From Certhia americana (Eukaryota > Chordata > Aves > Passeriformes > Certhiidae): a DNA stretch of 64,000 nt. Location: positions 9,136,410 to 9,200,409 of the forward strand of contig CM031870.1 in the NCBI GenBank assembly GCA_018697195.1, read 5' to 3'. The position numbers were made by a program, and so were the translations under genes. Below the pieces are notes generated by a model. That model was not told where the DNA came from and made no database searches. It was given only the letters and a program-made list of their open reading frames with translations. This document shows, piece after piece, positions 1 to 64,000 of this stretch; the stretch's first letter is position 1, and every line of letters starts with the position of its first letter.

Positions 1-1580
1 ATGCTACGCCAGTTCTTTAGGATATACAGTTAATAACTCACTCCAACATTTGGATAGAATACCATGTGATTTACGTGAATCACCTCAAAGAAAGATGAAT
101 AATCCATACAACCGTTATTAGGTGTTGCACATATTCTGAGAACTAAATTTACAATTGATTTGGATACTCAAGATGAAAGTGATTTAAGTATTTAGTCCTA
201 AGGTCATGAGTCTTGAGGAAGAAAAGTCTCTGGATCCTTGAAAGCAGAAGAGTTCAGTTACTAATTTTCCCTTGCATCACTAATAGCAAATCTTCTTTCC
301 CACATTTTAGTGTGAGAATGTGATAACAGAGCTGCTATTAAGCAATGTAATTATAGTACTTCTGGGAGTATTCTAAGGTTAGAAATGCAACATTTCACAC
401 CTAATATCTTGAAATTATTTTTCCCTTTGCAATGCAAGTTCACAATCATTTAAAAACTCATGAATTTTGACATACCTTCAAATAGGTTATTCCATGTTTA
501 AGTGACAGTGGTTCCCACTCTAGTGTAAATATAATATGATGAAGCCTTCTTAATATTCCACTCTTCCACAGAAATGGTTCTGAACTTGCTGATTTGAAGA
601 AGTCTTTTGTTTTCAGCCCTCCAAGGGAAACACATAGCAATTTAAATCTTATGACAATAGGCTTGCTTTTCTTGGTTACATTTCACAAATATCTTGAAAA
701 TAGTCCATGGAACAAAAGGGTTTGCTACTCACAGGATGACAAAAAAATCATTATATTAGGAAGAAAGAAAAAAAAAAAAAAAAAAAAAAGAAGACTTCAC
801 TCAAACCATTTCAGATGCTAATAAAAAAACCCAAACCAGTTCCTAAGAAAATGTCTTTAATTTTCATGTTATGGAAATACATATTTTGGTTTTATTTCCA
901 TGATACAAAAATTTAAATATCAAACATTTTCTGAAATCTACCAATGCAGATCCTTTTTTTAACAAATAATGAGCTGGTGTAGTTAGCAGGTTTATCACAG
1001 GTACCAAAAAACATTTCTTACAAAATCAGAATTTAGAAGTGGAAACAACCGATGTGAAAACAAAGAAAAACTACCTCCAGGAAATTAATGTTTGAGAAAC
1101 TTTTAAGTTACAGTTTTTTGAAAGGGTAAGGTATGTGTAAGGCTGGTATTTAGATGAACATCACCTGCACTGGGGGTGGTAGTAGAGAATAGAAATTCAG
1201 AAAATGTTCCCGGATAAAGTAACAGGTAGAAAGCAGTATGTGAAACTGCAGTTCTACATATTTCTAGAATGCTGACAGCATACTAATGCTGCCTGAAAAA
1301 ATAGCTAAATATTAGGAGAGCTGTGGTAACTTCCCAAGCAAAGGAAGCAGCCTAGCACAAAATCACAGCGTGCCAGTTCTTGTACAGTTCATAGCCAGCA
1401 TGCCAAAGGTGGTGACCAAAGGACATTGAGTCTTGCTTCTTAAACCTAACATCAGTTACAATAGCAAGGATTTCACTGGATCAACAACAAGTCATATACT
1501 AGGTGGTATACACACGATTAAAATTTACAGTGATTGTTCAAGAAACAGTTTAAAATAATTAAACTGATTTTCAGGACACA
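1..1580. other. Intergenic sequence beyond the PARN 3' end
   Basis: AT-rich sequence with no exon, LTR or RNA gene that I can recognise. The only distinct feature is an uninterrupted A run at 768-789. The short open frames on either strand have no family resemblance and are consistent with chance. Confidence 0.6.
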
Positions 1581-1600
1581 TACTGCTTTGTTAACACCAC

Positions 1601-1606
1601 TTTATT
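1601..1606 (-). promoter_or_regulatory. PARN: Probable PARN poly(A) signal AATAAA
   Basis: On the minus strand AATAAA occurs about 80 nt after the PARN stop codon, inside the palindrome CTTTATTTAAATAAAG (1600-1615). It would give a very short 3' UTR. Later minus-strand copies of the hexamer could be used instead, so the transcript end is uncertain. Confidence 0.45.
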
Positions 1607-1683
1607 TAAATAAAGTATGGCTTCCAAGAGGTGTATCTCTCAACTGCTTTCAAATCAAGTCCACTTGTTAAGGCAGTTGTTTC

Positions 1684-57304
<55,621 letters not shown>

Positions 57305-57622
57305 CCCGCGCCCCCGCCCGCCGGAGATCGGCCCGGCACCGCCCGCCGCCGCCGAGCGCTTCCGGGGCCGCCCCGCGCCGGCCGTCGCCATTTCCTCTGC
57401 GGGCGGGGCTCTCAGGGGTACACCGCCCTGTCCGCCCCGGGCTCGGCGCCGCCGGCTGTGAGCGCTGCCTTCGGCAGCCTGCCGTGTGCTCCGAGAGGGG
57501 AGCAGCACCGGAGTGGCTTGCAGCAGTGCTGCCGGGGGGAAGGAAGTCTTAGACCAGCCGCGGTGTGGTGAAATGTCATGGATATGGGCCTCGCCCTCAA
57601 AGCCAGAAACTAGCACCAGCAA

Positions 57623-58984
57623 GGAAGAACGGGTGGGACTGCCTAGGAGACACCAAGAGGATGGTGGAGAACTGCTAGCGACGATGCCTTAATGATAATA
57701 ATTTAAGGGGAACTGGAGGTCTTGGCAGAAGGAGCGTCTTCGTATTAGAAGCGGCGCTTTGAGACCTCGCTGTAGAAGAGCAGCGCCCAGCAGGATGCAG
57801 CCGCTGTGGAAGGATGACCTGGCCCAGAGAGAAGGTGCTGCACAGGGACACAGGGTAGGAGCTGTGGGCACGGGTGGCAGAAGAGTTCAGAGTTTGTGCT
57901 GCAGGGCTGGAGTTCACAGGGCTCATAAAGCATCTTTTCCAGAATTCCAGCAGAATGAAAACAAATGAGGAGTTCTCTACAAATTGTGGAGTATGATTTC
58001 TGCCTACAGAGAAAGAAAAATAATTATGCAGGATTTAGTAGAGAGAGCTTTTAAAGATTCTTCAATATTAAGCTTTTTTTTTTCAGTATAAGCAATGTAT
58101 TCAACAGACATTTAATCACTTAGTATGATTAAATGGCTCCCAGCAAGATGTTAGTTAAAATGGCAGAGTTGTTTTTATTTTGCAGTAAATTGGCTGAAGC
58201 TTAAAATTTTTATGTTATTCCCCATCTTTTTCAAAATTTCTGAAGTTTCTAGTTAAAATGCTTATGGCACTTTAAAGTGGTTGATGGCTGTTTTAGAAGC
58301 CTGACATTTTCCTGCAAGTATCTGACAAATCTGGGAACTCTTTGCTTCCCTCACCTACAAAATAAATGCAAGTCAAACACTAAGGTACTGTAATAAAATA
58401 CTTCAATAGGAATTGAAGTACTATGTCTTACAGATTAGACATTTTTGGCAGAAGGAACATATAAAAGTGGGAGAGGGCAATACAATCACTTAGTTTGAGG
58501 TTCCATGGCTTGTATATGTCAAAAGTTTTATAAACAGAAACAAAGTCCATGTTTTCACATCATTCAAGTCTGCTGCACAGACTATCAAACATTTGTATGC
58601 TCTTTTACTTTACTGAACATTGAATTTGAAGCTAAGTGAAACGACACAATAAGTAGTAAAAACTGTATCCTAGGACAACAAACTGTATCCTGCGCTGCAT
58701 TTTCACCTTGTGTCCCAAGATAGATCTAGATGCACTTCCCCAGATCTAGAAGAGGTTGAATTCTTTCGTGCTAGAGTAGTTTAATGATCTGCTGATTGGT
58801 TCTCTGGAAAAAATTGGATAATACGAGAGAGAAACAATGAGTGACTATTTTCTGTCTTGAAATAGGATGAAATAATTAATTGAAATTCATTTGAACTGGA
58901 CTTGTATCAAACTGCAACAAAATCTTAAAATGTCACTGCTGTTGAACAGTTGAAAAAATATACCTCTCAGAGGTACTTCAAAAA
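57623..58984. other. Intergenic spacer between PARN and BFAR
   Basis: Moderately GC-rich near the PARN promoter, then AT-rich. Short frames near 57690-57970 overlap in several phases and resemble no protein. No element is recognised. Confidence 0.55.
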
Positions 58985-59280
58985 TTCACAGAACCAATTA
59001 GGTTGGAAAAAACCTCTGGAATCACTGAGTCCCGCCTGTGACCAAAGGCCATCTTATCACTCAGACCGTGGCACTCAGCGCTATGTCCAGTCTTTAAACG
59101 CCTCCAGTGTCGGTGATTCCACCGCCTCCCTGGGTAGCCAATTCCAATGTCTAACCACCCTTTCCTAATGTCCAACCTATATCTGCCCTGATGCAGAGTA
59201 AGGCTATGTCCTGTCACTTATTCCCTGGGACAAGAGGCCCATCCCCACCTGGATACAACTTCCTGTCACGGTGTTGCAGA
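58985..59280 (-). mobile_element. CR1 LINE, truncated 3' fragment
   Basis: The plus strand reads TTAGGTTGGAAAAAACCTCTGG, then blocks equivalent to TCCACCGCCTCCCTGGGTAGCC and CAATTCCAATGTCTAACCACCC: the complement of the avian CR1 3' end. Only about 300 bp remain, as usual for 5'-truncated CR1 copies. Confidence 0.85.
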
Positions 59281-59639
59281 AAGTGGATCATTTTTTTTTG
59301 CTCTAGTCAAAAGGATTTTCAGTAAGGGAACAGAGACTGATAGAAGTAATCGTGAATGTGTGGTACGAGTAGTCTCTCTGCAGGATGCGTTAGCATTGCA
59401 ATCAAACCTGAGAGTCTCATTTACCTCTAAGATTACACCTCGAATATTTATTTTAAAATCAAAATCAACCTTTAACAGTTTCTGTTAAGAAAGGCTACCT
59501 GGATGTGTAGTGTACAGTCAGCAAGCGTATCTCAGTCCTCACGAATATGGGTGTGCTTGTGTTCTCAGAAATGGGAGTGTAGCACTGCTCATGCTGGTGA
59601 TTTTAAACGCTTGAAATAAAAAAGCCATGGGCTGTGGTG

Positions 59640-60223
59640 TTCGCCATGGGCTGTGGTGAGGGAGGACCCGCGGTGCAGCCGTGCCCGTGAGGCGTGGTGG
59701 GGCGGAGCGGGGCCGTGGGCCCGGCTCGGCTCGGCTCGGCCCGGGGCTGCAGCCGGGGCGCTGCGGGACCCGAGCCTGCTGCAACCTATCGGGCTGGGGC
59801 CGGCCTGGCCCTGCCCGGCCCGGCCCGGTCCGGCCCTGCCCTGCCCTGCCCTGCCCTCCCCTGCCCGGCCCGGTCTGGCCCTGCCCTGCCCTGCCCTGCC
59901 CTCCCCTGCCCGGCCCGGCCCGGTCCGGCCCTGCCCTGCCCTCCCCTGCCCGGCCCGGCCCGGCCCGGCCCGGTCTGGCCCTGCCCTGCCCTTCCCCTGC
60001 CCTCCCCTCCCCTGCCCTGCCCTCCCCTCCCCGGCCCGGCCCGGTCCGGCCCTGCCCTGCCCTGCCCTCCCCTCCCCTGCCCGGCCCGGCCCGGTCTGGC
60101 CCTGCCCTCCCTTCCCCGGCCCGGTCCGGGCAGGAAACGCCGCGGGCCTGGAACGGCCGCGCTGCGCCTGAGGAAGCAGCGCAGAGAGCAGGAAGCTAGA
60201 GCTGAGAAGAGACAGGAGAGGAG
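59640..60223 (+). promoter_or_regulatory. BFAR: BFAR CpG-rich promoter and noncoding exon 1
   Basis: Strongly GC-rich sequence ends in a purine-rich exon-like stretch with donor GAG|GTAGGG after 60223. Exon 1 would be 5' UTR only, since the coding start is in exon 2. Its 5' edge cannot be set from sequence. A direct repeat GCCATGGGCTGTGGTG occurs at 59624 and 59643. Confidence 0.6.
59806..60127 (+). repeat. CCCTG/CCCGG pentamer array
   Basis: About 320 bp of C-rich pentamers, CCCTG, CCCGG and CCCTC, in blocks. Markers GGTCCGG and GGTCTGG alternate strictly seven times (about 59827, 59872, 59932, 59972, 60043, 60093, 60123). The period of five opens all three plus frames, giving spurious Pro/Ala-rich frames. 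The G-rich strand has many GGG runs spaced by CA, a G-quadruplex pattern. Confidence 0.9.
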
Positions 60224-61412
60224 GTAGGGATCATTCTGCTGCTGCCTCTTACTTGGCGCAGGCAGAGCAGTGAAATATTTTTACTGTATTTTCCTCAGAA
60301 ATCCTGTTGCCTCTGTCTTTCAGGAAAACTAGAAGAATGTTTTTAGGTGCAAAATCTTGCTTTTATTTCTCCTCTTATAAGTGCTGTTTTGGTTTTGTTT
60401 CAGAAAGTCAACACCCTGTGCTTTGCCAGGGAAATAGAGGTTTGGAAATCTGAAGATTCTACATTCACTGTTGGTTTCTGTTTCTGTACTTGTTTTTTTT
60501 CATAATTTCTGTTCTTTACCTGCTTGCGTGCTTGCCTCTTCGTGCTTGATCTGGATGGCAGGTTGTTAAGCGGGAGCCAGTTGATGGAGAGTGTAATAAT
60601 ATTTTGGTTTGGTAGTGCCTGAGGAGAAAATGGTCTAGATCTTGGTATCTTCTAACATATTATGAGTGATGAGTGAGTGATCTGGATCCGTGTTTTTCTT
60701 AAGAAACTATATGCTGCTATTCTAAGAGAATGGAGCAGGAACATCAAGCAAATAGGTTTATATTTTTTGTAAGCTTGGAACCATCTTAAACTCTTCTTAT
60801 CTGTGCATTTTCTGTAATACTAACAAAGTAGCTACAAATAAAGTTTATGTGGAGTTTAGAGCTTTGCTGAGAAGGTGTGCAGATCAATCCCTTATGATTT
60901 TGAAGCATATGACTTGGTGGATGAAACTTTTTTTAACATTGCCCAGCAATGTCTAGCATTGACCTCTATTAGTAATATTTTATTCCATATGCTTGGAAAG
61001 AAGAGGGATAAAGTAAATTAGATCATTACCTTATACTGGTACTTTATTTTTGTATTTTCTGATGGCACTTTTTAATGATATTTCCCTTTACTAGTTTTTT
61101 TTTACTAAAACCTTGATGAAAACTACTGTCCAAAGTCATGTGACTCCTAGTGCGTTATTTTGTTTCACTTTCATGTATTTTTTGTATTACTGGAGGAAAG
61201 AGCATGAGGAGATTGAGCCGAGCTGTTTACATCTGGAATCTGGTTTTGATTGGAAATGAATATATTGTTGAAAAATTGATCATGTTTCATTTTGGGGAGG
61301 GCTGAGTTACTTAAAATTTAAAACCATCTGAGTGACAAAAGTGGTGTAATGATAAATCACATTGCTTACAATTCTAAACTTCTATAATAACTGTTTTCGT
61401 GTTGCTTTGCAG
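60224..61412 (+). other. BFAR intron 1
   Basis: A 1.2-kb intron, AT-rich beyond its start. No element is recognised. Confidence 0.55.
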
Positions 61413-61739
61413 AAGTAATGCCTTGTCTGGTTTGAAGATCTAGGAGAGATTTCTGTGTAAGGCATAAAGGAAAATGGAAGAAGTTGAGACTTTACAAGGG
61501 GAAACAGAGAGAGAGAAAGTTGAACCGTGTCCTACTCCCGGTCTGGGTCAGCAGATATCAGTAAGTGAGTTCCTGTGCCACTGTTGCTACGACGTTCTGA
61601 TCAATCCCACCACCCTGAACTGTGGGCACAGCTTCTGTAGGCATTGTTTGGCCTTGTGGTGGGTGTCATCCAAGAAGAATGAATGCCCTGAATGCAGAGA
61701 AAAATGGGAAGGATTCCCTAAAATCAACATCCTCCTCAG
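61413..61739 (+). CDS. BFAR: BFAR exon 2 (start codon, RING domain)
   Basis: The acceptor is TTTGCAG; 61 nt of 5' UTR precede the ATG at 61474, followed by 88 codons and two bases. It encodes the whole RING finger through EGFPKINILL. The donor is GTGAGT at 61740. Confidence 0.95.
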
Positions 61740-64000
61740 GTGAGTTGACTATTTTGTGATGTCTTTTTTACATCAATGAAATCACAGAAATTAACTGTCT
61801 GGTATCTTGAGTTTGCTGCAGATATTCTTAGATAATTGGTAATCTGTCACAAAGAAATTTAAATCCCAAAGACTTTCAGCTTGTGCACTTGTAAAGAACT
61901 ATTCAAGTAGATGGAATAAGGGGTGGGTTGGTTGGTTTTGTTTTGAGGGAGGAGGGCTTTCCCCCCCCCTTCTAAATTTTTTTGGGAGATGGAGAGGTGG
62001 GATCCTCAATCTTCTAATATAGCTGGTTGTTTACTAATAATTCTAAGTTAGATTGATTTTGTGTAGTAATTTCTGTCATAGGAATTATTTGTTGTAAGAA
62101 ATGTGATCATATTGCAGAACAAAGCTAAAAAACATCTATTTGGCGTCTTGAATTACCCACAAGTTGTTTTGTTAATAATACTTTATTTGGGGTTAATAAT
62201 ATTTAAATAAATGTATGGTAGGATTGATGGTAGGCTTTTATGTTGTCTTTTGCTTAGCATTTTTTAATAATTGAGGCTTGCCAGTGGCACACAGAATTCT
62301 AATTTTATATAAGAAATAACTTGGGAGTTATGTGGTATCTTAACTTTATAAGATAAGGAAAGTGTTGTTTGGCAGCAATTGATATAACTAAGTTTACTAA
62401 GCTTTAATAACTAATTTTTTCTTGCTTTCAAAGATGATAGTCTTCACTAAAGGCTGGAAAACAAAAATCCAAGAATTAGTCATTTTCTGAATATTACACT
62501 TCAATGGTTACAGTATAATGACAAATGTTTTTCCTATTAGGGATGTTATTGAAAAGCTATTTTCTGATGTCATTGAACAAAGAAAGGAAGATATTCAACA
62601 AAACAGTGATGTAGCACACAGCTTAGCAACTTTCCAAAAATATGGGAATGACCAGATGCCTACAGTTCCAAACACAGGAAGAATTAATCCTCGAGGAGGG
62701 TTTTTCTCAGGCGTTCTGACAGCTTTAACTTGTGTAGCAGTAAGTTTCATCTGGTTGGTTTTCCCTATTTGCTTCCTTACGCATGCAATCAAATATTCTT
62801 AAATTACATGCACAAGAAAAAGGATTGTCAGCACAGAAGAGACTCCAGCTGGGCAGAGTAAGTAAAGTGACCTTACAACTGCAGTGTACAGCAAATGGAA
62901 GTTAGTGGGTAAAACTTCAAAATACTTTCTTATAACCTGAATATTCTAGTCTCCATGAAATGGAAGACTCTACATGTCAAACCTTTTATTGGGTGTTTAT
63001 TTATATTATTTATGTATTTGTATTTGCTTTGCAAGTAAAGGATCTTTATTTATTTTTTGTAATCTACCTGTAGGTAGTTTTACTTGGCTATCACTGGAGT
63101 AGCAGAGAATTTGAAGATGATCTTCTTGTCCACAAGCCTGTTGCAAAGTGGACTGCTGAGGAAGTGATACTCTGGCTGGAGCAGCTGGGCCCGTGGGCTT
63201 CACATTACAAAGAAAGATTTTTACTGGAGAAAGTAAACGGAAGGTGAGAGGCCTGATGGTCAAGGACAACTATTAAGTGATTGGACTACTGATAGCTTCA
63301 TTAGAGGTGGCTTATTGTGAAATAACCATACTGTGTTACACAGATTGTGGGAATAATCTGTTGATGTATCAGAATAAATTTCAGAAGTAGTTTTAACAAT
63401 TGTTGTTGAAAACTTTCAGTAGTAGAAAATTAGTAAGCTACCTGAAAATTTTCTAAGAACTTTTTAAAATGCTGACAATGCAGACTGAAATGATACTGAG
63501 AATAAAATTCTACTGGTATATTATCCACCCCTTCCACCTTTCCTTTCTTGTGGAAATATGCCTATGCTATATGTGTATGTATTCCACCCAAGAGCCATGC
63601 TGAAAGCAGGCAAGAGGAAACTGGAAAAGAAGGAAATTTAAAACCTAGGCAGGCTCTGAGATGCAGTTGGCATAGAACACTTGATATGCAATGTAATGAT
63701 GATCTTTTAAAGTCTCTGCCAACCCAAATATTCTATGATTCTTTAACCCAAAAGGTGCTGCCTTGTATCAGTAGCTTATTGTTTCAGAATGCAGTTGTGT
63801 ATTTGTGGGTCATCTTCTTTGGTGAATAGGCACTGTTTGCTTTCTTAATTCTTCTGCTTTTGTAGACTCCTCCTAACACTGACTGAAGAGGATTTTACCA
63901 AAGAGCCTTACAGTGTAGAGAACAGTAACCATAGGAGAGCTATTATGGCAGAACTGGAATGTGTGAAAACTTTAGGTGTTAAACCACCACAGAACCTTTG
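61474..64000 (+). CDS. BFAR: BFAR, bifunctional apoptosis regulator (5' half; runs off window)
   Basis: Membrane-bound E3 ubiquitin ligase of the endoplasmic reticulum that restrains apoptosis. Exons 61474-61739, 62541-62739, 63074-63243 and 63866-64000 join in phase to 256 codons; the human protein is about 450 aa, so the C-terminal membrane segments lie outside. The C3HC4 RING spans residues 35-74 (C35, C38, C50, H52, C55, C58, C71, C74). A hydrophobic segment spans about 141-162 (GGFFSGVLTALT...VVLLGY). A SAM domain starts near 180 (KWTAEEVILWLEQLGPW). The last readable residues, GVKPPQNL, match human. The ATG lies in exon 2, has a good context (GGAAAATGG), and gives an N-terminus aligned to human before ISVSEF. 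Confidence 0.96.
61740..62540 (+). other. BFAR intron 2
   Basis: An 801-bp AT-rich intron with a C9 run near 61960. No element is seen. Confidence 0.6.
62541..62739 (+). CDS. BFAR: BFAR exon 3
   Basis: Residues 89-155: DVIEKLFSDVIEQRKEDIQQ, then FQKYGNDQMP and the start of the first membrane segment (GGFFSGVLTALTCVA). The acceptor is TATTAG and the donor GTAAGT. Confidence 0.95.
62740..63073 (+). other. BFAR intron 3
   Basis: A 334-bp intron, T-rich before its acceptor. Nothing else is recognised. Confidence 0.6.
63074..63243 (+). CDS. BFAR: BFAR exon 4
   Basis: Residues 156-212: the rest of the membrane segment (VVLLGYHW), the conserved SSREFEDDLLVHK, and the first SAM helices. The donor is GTGAGA. 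Confidence 0.95.
63244..63865 (+). other. BFAR intron 4
   Basis: A 622-bp intron. A CR1 3' terminus (GATGATCTTTTAAAGTCTCT, then CCAACCCAAATATTCTATGATTC) lies at about 63695-63742. Confidence 0.6.
63600..63742 (+). mobile_element. CR1 LINE 3'-end fragment
   Basis: The last ~50 bp match the conserved CR1 terminus that ends in ATTCTATGATTCT. Sequence before 63690 is too diverged to place the left edge. Confidence 0.55.
63866..64000 (+). CDS. BFAR: BFAR exon 5 (partial, cut by window end)
   Basis: LLLTLTEEDFTKEPYSVENS, then HRRAIMAELECVKTLGVKPP and QNL: the second half of the SAM domain. The acceptor is TTGTAG. The exon continues past 64000. Confidence 0.95.

Noticed and set aside
57486..57970. 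Possible small gene between PARN and BFAR
   Set aside because: Short frames on both strands overlap without splice sites, homology or a preferred phase, and GC-rich promoter flanks commonly generate them.
59806..60127. CRISPR-like repeat/spacer array
   Set aside because: Repeat units are only five bases, there are no unique spacers, and the host is a bird nuclear genome.
59653..60227. Three overlapping long Pro/Ala/Gly-rich open frames (172-177 aa) on the plus strand
   Set aside because: They are products of a 5-nt GC-rich repeat that lacks stop codons in every frame. Composition is pure repeat and they overlap the BFAR promoter.

Overview
This is a stretch of bird nuclear genome. It carries vertebrate-style split genes with GT/AG introns, CR1 LINE 3' ends, class II (alpharetrovirus-like, tRNA-Trp-primed) endogenous retroviruses and ERVL-type solo LTRs with 5-bp target duplications. 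The two host genes are recognised from their proteins: PARN (poly(A)-specific ribonuclease) on the minus strand and BFAR (bifunctional apoptosis regulator) on the plus strand, head to head as in other amniotes. I cannot name the species; the ERV content suggests a neoavian bird.

Layout. 1-1580 is gene-poor sequence beyond the PARN 3' end. 1684-57304 holds the whole PARN coding region in 24 exons; the splice junctions keep frame throughout and sum to 1,917 nt (638 aa plus stop). D28, E30, H377, D382, D292 and the cap-binding W475 fall at the same numbers as in human PARN. A CpG-rich promoter region covers about 57055-57560. 57620-59640 is the intergenic spacer with a CR1 fragment. 59640-60223 is the CpG-rich BFAR promoter and noncoding exon 1, with an unusual CCCTG/CCCGG pentamer array. 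BFAR coding exons 2-5 run from 61474 to the window end (256 codons; the C-terminal half lies outside).

PARN intron 18 (27052-42511, 15.5 kb) is the accessory hot spot. It holds two related solo LTRs (TSDs CACTG and GCATG), a long LTR-like element at 31134-32842, a 3.6-kb LTR element (33745-37340) whose interior is largely a broken coiled-coil coding sequence resembling the host golgin giantin, an orphan ERV fragment near 39508, and an internally deleted class II provirus (40079-42452; two 330-bp LTRs, perfect 6-bp TSD) that ends 54 bp from the exon 18 splice donor. All lie antisense to PARN. Intron 22 carries a 909-bp foldback element (7104-8012) whose two ends are both the same U3 terminus of one LTR, flanked by a perfect 5-bp TSD.

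PARN removes poly(A) tails in nucleus and cytoplasm. BFAR is a RING/SAM membrane protein of the endoplasmic reticulum. They are neighbours but not known to act together. The most novel signals are the LTR element with host-like coiled-coil cargo, the U3/U3 foldback insertion, and the patterned GC pentamer array at the BFAR promoter.
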